Translations under genes and position numbers: made by a program
Part shown: piece after piece, positions 17,931 through 26,807 of the stretch
How the letters are laid out: each line of letters opens with the position of its first letter
Numbering within the stretch: position 1 is the first letter of the stretch
Origin: Pseudomonadota bacterium
GTDB taxonomy: Bacteria > Myxococcota_A > UBA796 > GCA-2862545
Assembly: GCA_947490265.1 (NCBI GenBank)
Contig: CANLGQ010000006.1
Coordinates: forward strand, 1-41,032
DNA length: 41,032 nucleotides
Direction of reading: 5' to 3'
Notes under the pieces: model-generated
The model's input: only the letters and a program-made list of their open reading frames with translations
What the model was told of the DNA's origin: nothing
The model's database searches: none

Positions 17931-19058
17931 GCCGAGGAACAGGGTATCGGCGTCGAGATCGGGGGATCCGTGACATCCGGCCTCCCCGCCGCGCAGGCCC
18001 AGTTGGGCGAGCTGACCCTCGTTCTCGCGGTGATCGATGCTGCAGGTCGAGAGCGCGAGCACCCCACCCGGAGCGACCGCGGCGGCCGCATTTCGAAGGA
18101 TCGCCGCCACCAGCGCCAGGAGGTCCGCACTCGCCGGGGGACCGAGGCGCACCTCCGGGTTCCGCCGCCAGGTGCCCGAAGCGGAGCACGGGGCGTCGAC
18201 GAGGACCAGCGGGAAACCCCGACTCGCCTCGCGCGGCAGGACGGGCGTGCCGGCCCCGTCCCACGCGAACGTGCGCACGTTCTGCCAGCCGGCGCGGCGC
18301 ACCCGGCGGCGCAACTGCTCCAGACGCCAGGGCGCGACGTCGGACGCACAGACCGCGGAGCGCCCGCCGAGCCGACCCGCCAGTGCGAGGGACTTGCCGC
18401 CCTCCCCGGCACAGGCGTCCCACACCGGCCCTTTTCCGATCGGGAGGAGGTCGACCACCTGCTGGCTCGCGAGGTCTTGCACCTCGAAGGCCCCGTCGCG
18501 GTAGCCCTGGGTCGTCGAGATCGGCCGCTGCCCGCGCACCGCCAGCGCGAGGGGCGATCCCCGGCGCACGGCAAAGCCCTCGGCGCGGAGCGAGGCCTCG
18601 AGGCCGGGGACCTCGTCCGCCTTGCGGGCGCGGATCCACAGCGGGGGCGCCTCGTCGAGCGCGGCGAGGAACCGCGGGAGGTCGCTGCCGAAGCGGCGAA
18701 CCAGCGGTTCGGTCCACCACGGGGCAACGCCGGCGGCGGCCACCGCCTCGGCCGGCGAGCCTCGGCGCCACGCCGAGCGATCCGGCGGGTTGTCCAGCGC
18801 ACGCCAGAAACCAGGGATATCCGCGATCCGTCGGCGCACGTCGGCCAGGTCGGCCGCGAACCAGCCGGTCGGATCCCGGTGGGCCGCGAGCCAGCCCGCG
18901 GTGCGCGCCGCCGCCCCCACGGTGAGCCACGCATCCGCGCTCGCCGCGGCGGACGCCCCGGACTCGCGGACGAGCTGTCCGACGATCCGGTCGAGGGGCC
19001 GCGGGTTCGCCAACCAGCGCTCCCAAGCCCGGCGCGCCAGTCCGCGACCGTCGATCAC
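17916..19058 (-). CDS. RsmB/NOP2-type rRNA (cytosine-C5) methyltransferase-like protein
   Basis: VWDACAGEGGKSLALA, LVLVDAPCSASGTWRRNPEVR, LSTCSIDHRENEGQ (two catalytic-type Cys motifs). GTG start at 19058. Confidence 0.85.
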   Translation of the reverse strand: MIDGRGLARRAWERWLANPRPLDRIVGQLVRESGASAAASADAWLTVGAAARTAGWLAAHRDPTGWFAADLADVRRRIADIPGFWRALDNPPDRSAWRRGSPAEAVAAAGVAPWWTEPLVRRFGSDLPRFLAALDEAPPLWIRARKADEVPGLEASLRAEGFAVRRGSPLALAVRGQRPISTTQGYRDGAFEVQDLASQQVVDLLPIGKGPVWDACAGEGGKSLALAGRLGGRSAVCASDVAPWRLEQLRRRVRRAGWQNVRTFAWDGAGTPVLPREASRGFPLVLVDAPCSASGTWRRNPEVRLGPPASADLLALVAAILRNAAAAVAPGGVLALSTCSIDHRENEGQLAQLGLRGGEAGCHGSPDLDADTLFLGLVLV

Positions 19059-21607
19059 GGCTGGAGGTACCCCAGTTCGATCAGCTCCTGCCTCATCTCC
19101 GGGCTGTATCCGGCGACCGCGACCCCGGTGGGCACCGGCACCCACACGAGCTCCACCGTGGCGCCCCAACCGGCATCGCCAACGGTGAGGAACGGCGTGC
19201 TCGCCCGCGAAAAGTCCACCTCGGCGGGAGCCGGGAACACGGCGACCCCGTTCCCCTCGGGGGGAGGCGCCGCCCCGTCCGCCAGCAGCAGGCCCCCCAC
19301 CTCGAGCTTCTTCGTCGCCAGCCGGAGCTCGAGCCCCGCGGGGTGCCGTGGATCACCGGTTGGACGAACGTAGATGGCCGGAGGCAACTCGTTTCCTTGC
19401 CGTTGGACCATCCTCGCGACCCCGTCTACTACCACCACCGGCGTGCCCGCATACTCGCCGCGCGGGTCATACGCGTGCCAGGCGTCGGCGATCCCGCCCG
19501 GCGCGGAGAGAGAAAGCTCACTCTGTAGGATGTTCCTGCCGTTCTGGACAACGACCCGCCAGGCGGGGACGACCTCGCGGCCGAGCGCGGTCGCCATCGC
19601 CGCAGCCCACGCTTCGGTCGGCCCGCTGCTCTGGTCGGTGGCCTCGCCCGGATCGGTCCGAAGGTCGTAGAGACGCTGATCTCCGCCGCGTTGCCACCAC
19701 TTGTGCCCGTCGGCCACGACCCCCCACCCATCGAGGCTGGGTCCGTTGCCGGCCGGGCCATACAGCGGGCGCCCGAACGCCCGGGGGCGATCCGCGTCGT
19801 CGCCGCCCCAGATCGCTGGAACGAGGCTCTTTCCGCTGCGGACCTCTGCAGGCAGGCCCAGGAGTTCAAGCACGGTCGGGGTGATGTCGAGCAGACTGGC
19901 CTGGGCCGCAAGCCGGCCGGCTTGCACGGAAGGTCCCCGCACGAGGAGCGGGACCCGGAGCAGCTCGTCGCCGAAGGCGTGCCCATGCTCGAAGGCACCG
20001 TGATCCCAGAATTCTTCCCCGTGATCCGAGAACACCACCACCGTTGCGTCGGGACCCATCGCCCCGATCACCCGGGCGACCTCGTCGTCCACGACGCGAA
20101 TGTTCTGATCGTATCGATCGAGGACGTACTGTTTCACCGCCTCGAAATTGGCACTTCCCGGCCTGACCTTCATCAGCTCTCGCCGAGAGGTTTCCTCGAT
20201 CTCGGCCGGCCGCGCGCCGGCGAAGAGCGTGCGGTACGGGTCGGGCTCGTCGTAGGGGATGTGGGGCTCCATCAGGTGCATCATCAGGGCCACGTCGCGG
20301 TCGCGGTGGCTCCCGATCCGCTCCAGCATCAACTCCGTCACTTCGGGGGCCGCCTTCTCGTGGAAGTAGTCGTAGCGGCTCCAGCCGGCGTGCATGTCGA
20401 ACGTCTGGGACAGGAAGGCGTTGGTGACGACCGCCTCCGTCTGAAAGCCGGCGTCCGCCAAGCGCTCCGGCAGGGGATCGACCTCGTACCACAGCTCGGG
20501 CTCGGCGCCGCTGAGCACGGCACGCGCGCTCGGGAGCGTCCAGGGCGCGACGGTGCGCGCGTCTTCGAAGACCGCCGCGTGCTTCGCCCAGCCGTCGAGC
20601 TTCGGCGTCGTCGGGCGCGCGTAACCGTACGTCCCGACGTGATCCCGGCGCAGCGTATCGATGAACACGAGCAGCAAGCGCTTGGGGTGCTCGCTCGGGG
20701 TGTACAGGACCGGCTCTTCGAGAAAGACATAGTCGAAAACTGGGTTGCCACCGGGCTCAGTTGCCAGGGTGACGGTGACCTCCTGGTTGGCCCACCTGGA
20801 GAGATCGGCGCGGATCTCGCGCCAAGCCTCGACCTCGAGCGGCCACCGGCCGACCTCGGTTGCGCTCCCGGCGACGTCGACGCGAAGCACGAGCGACGCA
20901 CCGTCGGACGAAACTCCGGCGTGGATAGCTGGAGGAAGAACGGTTCCGCGCGTGACGAAGGCCCCGCTGCTCGGCACGCGCACCGGCCACGACACCGACG
21001 CCGGCGCCGGCAACAACAACCCGGTGTGCGACGACTCGTCGAGGGTCAGCGTCCGGAACACGAAGTCGGTCGAGGACAACCCGGAAGCGCCCTGGTTCAG
21101 CGCGTTTTCCATCGCTGTGGCCTTGTCGAACACGAGGTCGATGGACGCCGGATCCGGCGCGTCGGCCTCCGGCGGCGTGCCGACGTAGAGGTACTCCCGA
21201 TCGAAGGCATACTGACCGGGCGTCCGCACGGTCCGGTTCTGCTCGAACTCCCCATCCGGGCCGTACACGTGCAGGCCCGGCGGGGCGTAATTCCCGAAGA
21301 TGTGCGTGCCGCGCTCGCGCATCGGGAAGAGGTTGCTGTGCACCGGGAGGGGGATCTTCCAGACCGCCGCAGACTTGGCTCCCTTGTCGCTTCGGAACGA
21401 ACCCACGGGGTGGAACCGCTCGGGGGCCGGGGCGCCACCGGGCCGGCTCGAGGCCGGCACCACCACCGTTGCGATCGATCCGCGCCGGGCGAAAGGAAAC
21501 GCGGTCGGGGCGTAGGGCACGGGACGCGTCACGACCGCCGGCGGCGCGTCGATCGGGGGATTCGGAGGGCCGCCGGTGCACGCGGCGAGGACCAGGAACG
21601 GAAGCAC
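19055..21607 (-). CDS. Sulfatase-fold (alkaline phosphatase superfamily) putative lipoprotein
   Basis: MLPFLVLAACTGG lipobox; RLLLVFIDTLRRDHVGTYGYARPTTPKLD; APWTLPSARAVLSG; VVVFSDHGEEFWDHGAFEHGHAFGDELLRVPLLVRGP. Confidence 0.85.
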   Translation of the reverse strand: MLPFLVLAACTGGPPNPPIDAPPAVVTRPVPYAPTAFPFARRGSIATVVVPASSRPGGAPAPERFHPVGSFRSDKGAKSAAVWKIPLPVHSNLFPMRERGTHIFGNYAPPGLHVYGPDGEFEQNRTVRTPGQYAFDREYLYVGTPPEADAPDPASIDLVFDKATAMENALNQGASGLSSTDFVFRTLTLDESSHTGLLLPAPASVSWPVRVPSSGAFVTRGTVLPPAIHAGVSSDGASLVLRVDVAGSATEVGRWPLEVEAWREIRADLSRWANQEVTVTLATEPGGNPVFDYVFLEEPVLYTPSEHPKRLLLVFIDTLRRDHVGTYGYARPTTPKLDGWAKHAAVFEDARTVAPWTLPSARAVLSGAEPELWYEVDPLPERLADAGFQTEAVVTNAFLSQTFDMHAGWSRYDYFHEKAAPEVTELMLERIGSHRDRDVALMMHLMEPHIPYDEPDPYRTLFAGARPAEIEETSRRELMKVRPGSANFEAVKQYVLDRYDQNIRVVDDEVARVIGAMGPDATVVVFSDHGEEFWDHGAFEHGHAFGDELLRVPLLVRGPSVQAGRLAAQASLLDITPTVLELLGLPAEVRSGKSLVPAIWGGDDADRPRAFGRPLYGPAGNGPSLDGWGVVADGHKWWQRGGDQRLYDLRTDPGEATDQSSGPTEAWAAAMATALGREVVPAWRVVVQNGRNILQSELSLSAPGGIADAWHAYDPRGEYAGTPVVVVDGVARMVQRQGNELPPAIYVRPTGDPRHPAGLELRLATKKLEVGGLLLADGAAPPPEGNGVAVFPAPAEVDFSRASTPFLTVGDAGWGATVELVWVPVPTGVAVAGYSPEMRQELIELGYLQP

Positions 21608-21655
21608 AGCGGCCTCGGGATGGCCCCATCCGATAGCCCGCCGACGCGGACGACG

Positions 21656-22660
21656 CTAACGGGACAGGATCGGCCCAAGTTCCGGAAGCTGGCGAATCAG
21701 GCCCATTGCCCGCAGCTCCGACAGCGTGGCGTCGCTGAGCAACGCCGACGCGCCGGCGCCGTCCCCCGACTCGCGCCGGATGGCAGCGAGCAGGCCAAGA
21801 AACAAGGACGTGGACGCGGGACCGAGCAAGCGCTCGCCCAACGAGCCCGCCACCGCCAAACCCTCGGTCCGCAGCACCAGGAGCAGGCGCACCGCGTCGG
21901 CCTGCGGCTGCACGTGCCGCGCGGACGCCCCGGTCATCGCCTCCGCGAGCAGGGCCTCCGCCTCGCCGTGCGCCCCGTCGAGCACCCGCACCAGCGCCAG
22001 TCCGGTCAGCGCCCACGGTCCGCCCGGACCGGTCTCGATCCCGGTGAACCACCGGTTGGCACTGGCGAGATCGCCGTGTAGCAGCGCGGCGAGGCCCAGG
22101 TTCACCCGCGCCCCGATCGCGACCCGGGCCGGCACCCACCAGCCCTGGGCCAGGGATCGCAGCAGTTCGGCGCCCGCCACGGCTTCACCGGCCTCGAGGC
22201 GCTGCAGCGCCACGGCGAACCGATGGCTCGCCGCCGACTCTCGGGTGGCCAGCAGCAGCCCGACCGCGGCCGCCGCGAACGGAGCGCCCGCCCAAGCGCT
22301 GTGCAGCGCGAACGACGCACCCACCCCGAGCCAAGCGAGGGACGGTAGCAGGAGGAGCACCGGCGGGGCGAACACCCAGGCGTGAACCGGCTGGCGCTGC
22401 CGACCCCGCCCGTCGACCAGCGGCGGGCGATCGGCAGCGTTCCACCGTTCCATCCGGGCGACCACCGCCCCCAACAGACCGAGCCCGAACATGCCGACCG
22501 CGCCCCCGGCGGTTGCGGCCCAGGCCGGTCCACCCAGGGCACGAACGGTATAGCCGGCGGCAATTCCAAAGGTGAATCCCGCCATTCCCCACGACGCCAC
22601 CACCAGCGCCCAGCCGCGGGCCGGGCGAGACTCGATCGGGGGGTGGAACGGATCGCTCAC
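21656..22660 (-). CDS. Membrane protein with TPR-like helical C-terminal region, unknown
   Basis: Several hydrophobic segments; GTG start (SDPFHPPIESRP...) overlapping the upstream stop. Confidence 0.55.
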   Translation of the reverse strand: MSDPFHPPIESRPARGWALVVASWGMAGFTFGIAAGYTVRALGGPAWAATAGGAVGMFGLGLLGAVVARMERWNAADRPPLVDGRGRQRQPVHAWVFAPPVLLLLPSLAWLGVGASFALHSAWAGAPFAAAAVGLLLATRESAASHRFAVALQRLEAGEAVAGAELLRSLAQGWWVPARVAIGARVNLGLAALLHGDLASANRWFTGIETGPGGPWALTGLALVRVLDGAHGEAEALLAEAMTGASARHVQPQADAVRLLLVLRTEGLAVAGSLGERLLGPASTSLFLGLLAAIRRESGDGAGASALLSDATLSELRAMGLIRQLPELGPILSR

Positions 22661-23478
22661 GGGGTGGCCGCCGCCGCGGCGAACGGCGGTTCGTGCCAGC
22701 CCAGCGCCAACGGCCCCAGGCGCTCGTGGAGGACGTCGACGTGGCGCCGCACATCGCCCCGGAGGATGGCCTCCGCGTACCCGAGGGAGGTGGCGGTCAT
22801 CGGCGGAGGAAGCGGCGCCGCGGCGATCCAGGCCTGCTGAAGCTCGTACGGCGCCGCCTGCCAGGCCGCGCGGAGCTGCGGCCAATACGGCCCGATGGCG
22901 AGCAGAGCCACCTTCTCGGCGCGGGAACCGGCGTGAAACACGTCGGCAATCTCCTTGTAGACGAGCGTGCGGTCGGCGATCGAGAGCCGAAGCGGGGCGC
23001 CGCCCTGCGCTTCTCGGCACAGCGACACGTACCTGAGCCACCCCTCGATGTCGACCTCGGTCAAGGCGAGCCCCTCGGCGTCATCGCTTGTCCAGATCGA
23101 CAGCGCCCGCAGCTCGAGGTTCCACAGATCTTCGCGATCCGAACCGATGACCCCCTGCCCCTTCCCGGCGAGCCACACCGCGGCCCCCCGCCGCTCGGCG
23201 GCCTCGAGCCCGAGAAGCCCTTCGAGCGTGTTCCCCGCCCCCGCCACCGCCGAGAGCCAGGCCCGCGTCCCCTTCGGATCAGCTTCGAACGAAGCTCCGA
23301 CCTCGCGCAAGACCAGGAGGCGATCGCCGGCGTTCAGCTCGCGCGCGGACAGCCGGACCAGGTAGCGCGGGACGATCTCCGCCTCGCCGCAGGTCAGCCG
23401 GTCGCCCGCCGCCACCGCCAGCACCTCGTCGGGGCTCTTGCAGGCCGGATCCGGCTTGCACGCCGTGAGCAACGCCAT
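22657..23478 (-). CDS. Putative lipoprotein, unknown
   Basis: MALLTACKPDPACKSPDEVLAVAAGDRLTCGEAEIVPRYLVRLS; LLTAC lipobox. Confidence 0.6.
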   Translation of the reverse strand: MALLTACKPDPACKSPDEVLAVAAGDRLTCGEAEIVPRYLVRLSARELNAGDRLLVLREVGASFEADPKGTRAWLSAVAGAGNTLEGLLGLEAAERRGAAVWLAGKGQGVIGSDREDLWNLELRALSIWTSDDAEGLALTEVDIEGWLRYVSLCREAQGGAPLRLSIADRTLVYKEIADVFHAGSRAEKVALLAIGPYWPQLRAAWQAAPYELQQAWIAAAPLPPPMTATSLGYAEAILRGDVRRHVDVLHERLGPLALGWHEPPFAAAAATP

Positions 23479-23508
23479 GAGCCACACTGCGGCACCCCCG
23501 GCGAGATC

Positions 23509-24000
23509 TTACCCGGGAGGCGAGCCGGCGCCGAGCACCCAGTAGGGGCTCCCCGCGAGCTGCGTCTTGAGCTGCGTGATTTCCTGGGCGCGCAGCTCGA
23601 ACGTCTGGGGTTGCTGGGTACGCGGATCGGCCTGCGTCGCGAACCACCGGTCCCCGCTCTTCGTGCGGTGCAGCAGGAGCCCGCGCGGGTCGTCGTACAC
23701 GAGGACGAGATCGGAGGGATTCAGCTTTTTGGGGCCCTCCTCCTGGGGCGGAGCGGGGGGAGCTTCGGGAGCCGGCGCGGGCGGCGGGGCGGTCTCCTCG
23801 AGCACGGACTGAAGCTCCCAGCGGACCTCGAGATCGTGGATGTCGCGCAGCTTGCCCTCGAGGTGCTCGCGGGCGGCGGCGCGGTTGGCCGCCCCCTGAA
23901 TCAGCTCGGTCAGCGAGGCCTTCAGCGCATCGCGGCCCTTCCAGTGGGTGGAGACGACCTGAGCCACCAGGGCGTCGATCTCGCTCGCGACGTCGCTCAT
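23509..24000 (-). CDS. Hypothetical cytoplasmic protein
   Basis: MSDVASEIDALVAQVVSTHWKGRDALKASLTELIQG..., Pro-rich linker, then KKLNPSDLVLVYDDPRGLLLHRTKSGDRWFATQ. Confidence 0.55.
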   Translation of the reverse strand: MSDVASEIDALVAQVVSTHWKGRDALKASLTELIQGAANRAAAREHLEGKLRDIHDLEVRWELQSVLEETAPPPAPAPEAPPAPPQEEGPKKLNPSDLVLVYDDPRGLLLHRTKSGDRWFATQADPRTQQPQTFELRAQEITQLKTQLAGSPYWVLGAGSPPG

Positions 24001-24077
24001 CCACACTCCTGAAGACGCTGGACACGCCACCCTGCGCGCGCGGTAGATTACACCCTCCGTCCCCACTCGGCACGCCC

Positions 24078-25472
24078 ATGTCGTTCCTCGACCAAATGTC
24101 CGACGTCCAACGCAGCCGGTTCGAATCGCTGGCTGAGCCGTTCACCCTTCCTCGCGGTCGGATGTTGCTCCGCCGGGGCGAGCCCGGGGGCGACATCTTC
24201 CTCGTCCGAAGCGGAACCCTCGAGGTGGTGGATACGCGAGTTTCTCCTGAATTGATCCTGGCAACCACCAAGGCCGGCGAGCTGATTGGCGAGCTCTCCT
24301 TCCTCAACGACGCCCCGCGGGCCGCCGACGTGCGCGCCGCCTCCGAAGTGCACGTCCTCCGCTGGGCGCGCGACGACATCCTGGCCCTCACGCGGCGTGA
24401 CACGGCGTTTGCAGCTGAATTCTACACGTGCCTCGCCCGGGTGGCGGCCGATCGCGCGCGGCTCCTCGCCGAGGGCCAGTCGGCCCAGGGCCGCTCGCGC
24501 GGCGGAGGAAGCGACGCCGAGGTCGCCGGGCAGGAGGCTCGGCCGATCAGCGAGGGGGTCAAGACCGACCTGGTGCGGCTCGAAGGGCGGCTCCGGAGTG
24601 ACCCGGGCGACCAAGACGCCGCGGCGAGCGTACGCACCGTGCTCGACAACCTCGAGAGCGCGGTGGCCAAGCTTTTCACCAGCATGGAGGCCCCGCGGGC
24701 AGACGCCACCGCCCGGGCGATCACCCGGGAGCTCAACCCGTATCTGGTGCGGTCCGCGCTCGCCGAGCGCTGCCTCCGACGCCCCCAGGGCGTGGTCGGC
24801 ACAGCGGAGATCCTGGCCCATATCCTCGTGAATCACGAGTCGGGCGACGGGCGACTCGGGGAAATTCTCGACCGATGGCTGCTCGACCGCCCCACCTTCG
24901 ACGCGTTCCGTCGGGTGCGTGCCGACGTTCCGGCAGCGGTCGTCAGCGGACTGCCCACGCACCGAAATCGGCGGATCCTCGTCGTGAACGCCGGCACCGG
25001 GTCGCTGGTGGCGCGCCTCGGCGAGCTGATGGCGTCGATTCCCACCGTGCTCACCGTGGTCGACCAGAGCCGGGATGGCTTGGCCCTCCTCGAAGGCAGC
25101 TTGTCCGAAACCCGCGGCATCGAGCTCCAGCCGGTCCAGGAGAACCTCGTCGCCCTCGCCACCGGTCGCGCTCGCCATGTGTTTCCCCCCCAAGATGCGG
25201 TCGTGCTCCACGGCCTCTTGGAGTACCTCCCCGACCGCCTGGCGATCTCGCTGCTCCGCGTGGCGCGCGACGGCCTCGCCCCCGGAGGCCGCATCACGGC
25301 CACGGCGCTCGCCCCCACGCCCGACGAAACGTTCGTCGATCGCCTCCTCGGGTGGCCCACGCTCCGGCGAACCACCGCGGGTTTCCAGCGACTCCTGGCC
25401 GCTGCCGGCGTCGAGGGCGAGGTCACCCTCCATGGCCCAGCCCTCCTCGTGGCGACCGGGGCGTTGCGGTGA
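24078..25472 (+). CDS. Cyclic-nucleotide-binding domain fused to a class I methyltransferase-like domain
   Basis: N-term CNBD (FTLPRGRMLLRRGEPGGDIFLVRSGTLEVV...GELIGELSFLNDAPRAADVRA); C-term RILVVNAGTGSLVARLGEL, VVDQS, DAVVLHGLLEYLPDRLAISLLRVARDGLAPGGRITATAL. Confidence 0.75.
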   Translation: MSFLDQMSDVQRSRFESLAEPFTLPRGRMLLRRGEPGGDIFLVRSGTLEVVDTRVSPELILATTKAGELIGELSFLNDAPRAADVRAASEVHVLRWARDDILALTRRDTAFAAEFYTCLARVAADRARLLAEGQSAQGRSRGGGSDAEVAGQEARPISEGVKTDLVRLEGRLRSDPGDQDAAASVRTVLDNLESAVAKLFTSMEAPRADATARAITRELNPYLVRSALAERCLRRPQGVVGTAEILAHILVNHESGDGRLGEILDRWLLDRPTFDAFRRVRADVPAAVVSGLPTHRNRRILVVNAGTGSLVARLGELMASIPTVLTVVDQSRDGLALLEGSLSETRGIELQPVQENLVALATGRARHVFPPQDAVVLHGLLEYLPDRLAISLLRVARDGLAPGGRITATALAPTPDETFVDRLLGWPTLRRTTAGFQRLLAAAGVEGEVTLHGPALLVATGALR

Positions 25473-25545
25473 TCTCCGCCGCGTACTAACCTCCCGCCGC
25501 AATTGCAGTGCCACGGCCACCGGCCGGGCACCGGAGGAAGCCCGC

Positions 25546-26373
25546 GTGTTCACCGTCGCTGTCGCCCTGCTGATCGCCTGTGGCGGGGCTGAAACCCCCG
25601 AGCCGACCCCCGCCCCGGCCCCCGTCGCCCCGGCGACCCCGGAGACCCCGACGCTGACGCCGGAGGAGCTCAAGGGCTCCGCGGAGAACCACACCCTCGT
25701 CCCGTCGCCGGTCGAGACCCAGAATGCCCTGAAGGCAGCGGGGATCGAGACCAAGCTCGGCAGCCTCATCCCCGAAAGGCAGTTCGACCTGAAACAGTCC
25801 GACCTCGACCACATCGCGATCCGCACCGGCGTGATCCTGTCCGACATGCTGCTCACGGTCACGACCTCCGAGAAGCCCGTGCTGGTCGATCGGCTGAAGT
25901 CGATCCGCACCGGTCTGGCGTCGATCAATGGCGGGCCCGACATCGACGCGCAGCTGCTGAACACCATCGACCGGGTCACCGCCGACGCCGTGACGCGCGA
26001 CGAGCTGCTCAAGGAGTTCGACGAGCTCTCCGGCGCGGTGATCCCCGAGCTCGAGTTCAACGGAAATGCCCGGGTCGTTCCTCTCATCCAGGCCGGTTCG
26101 TGGCTTGGCGGGGCGAACCTGGTCGCCAAGGCGGTCAAGGAGAAGGGCAACCCGGAAGGCGCCTCGAGCCTCCTGAAGCAGCCGGCGGTGGTCAAGTACT
26201 TCCTCAAGTACGTGAAGACCGAGGGAGCGGAGAAGGCCCCCGCACAGGTGACCCAGAAGCTCGACGAGTCGCTCACCACCCTCGACGGGTTGGCGAGCAA
26301 GGCCGAACCCTTCGTAGCCGCCGACATCGACAAGGTGATCCAGGTCACCGACGACGTCCTGGCACTCCTGTGA
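25546..26373 (+). CDS. Putative lipoprotein with Pro/Thr-rich linker, unknown
   Basis: GTG start after GGAGG; VFTVAVALLIACGGAETPEPTPAPAPVAPATPETP. Confidence 0.6.
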   Translation: MFTVAVALLIACGGAETPEPTPAPAPVAPATPETPTLTPEELKGSAENHTLVPSPVETQNALKAAGIETKLGSLIPERQFDLKQSDLDHIAIRTGVILSDMLLTVTTSEKPVLVDRLKSIRTGLASINGGPDIDAQLLNTIDRVTADAVTRDELLKEFDELSGAVIPELEFNGNARVVPLIQAGSWLGGANLVAKAVKEKGNPEGASSLLKQPAVVKYFLKYVKTEGAEKAPAQVTQKLDESLTTLDGLASKAEPFVAADIDKVIQVTDDVLALL

Positions 26374-26381
26374 GGAACGGT

Positions 26382-26801
26382 ATGCGCACCTTGGTTGCAA
26401 CAGCGGGCGGGGCAGCGCTTTTCACCGGACTGGCCTGGGCGGGCACCCGCGAGGCCGAGAGCTGCCTTCGGGCGAAGGTCTGGGAGGGCTATGCCGACGG
26501 ATGGGGCGTTCGCACGCTCACCGCCACGGAGCTTGCCTCCGGAAAGACCCGCAACTACGTGGTCAACCTCTTCAAGGGGAATCAATACAAGATCCAGACC
26601 TGCGGCGACGACCACGTCACCAACCTCGACGTGCTGCTCTACGATCAGGCGGGCACGGTCCTCGCCCGCGACACCACCACCGACCGCCAGCCGGTGGTCG
26701 AGTTCACCCCCACCGAAACCGGCTCGTACTATGTCGTGCTCTACGCTCGAGAGCTCGCCAAGCCCGAGGCCGGGGTCGCGATGGCGGTGGTGTACAAGTA
26801 G
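26382..26801 (+). CDS. Small secreted protein, beta-sandwich-like
   Basis: MRTLVATAGGAALFTGLAWAG signal; FKGNQYKIQTCGDDHVTNLDVLLYDQAGTVLARDTTTDRQPVVEFTPTETGSYYVVLYAREL. Confidence 0.6.
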   Translation: MRTLVATAGGAALFTGLAWAGTREAESCLRAKVWEGYADGWGVRTLTATELASGKTRNYVVNLFKGNQYKIQTCGDDHVTNLDVLLYDQAGTVLARDTTTDRQPVVEFTPTETGSYYVVLYARELAKPEAGVAMAVVYK

Positions 26802-26807
26802 CAGCCG

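Noticed and set aside
19691-22081. 796-aa plus-strand ORF
   Set aside because: Antisense to the sulfatase-fold gene; His/Arg/Gly-rich translation without motifs.
24048-26615. 855-aa minus-strand ORF
   Set aside because: Antisense to the CNBD-methyltransferase and lipoprotein genes, which have coherent domains and signals; no recognisable motif in the antisense product.
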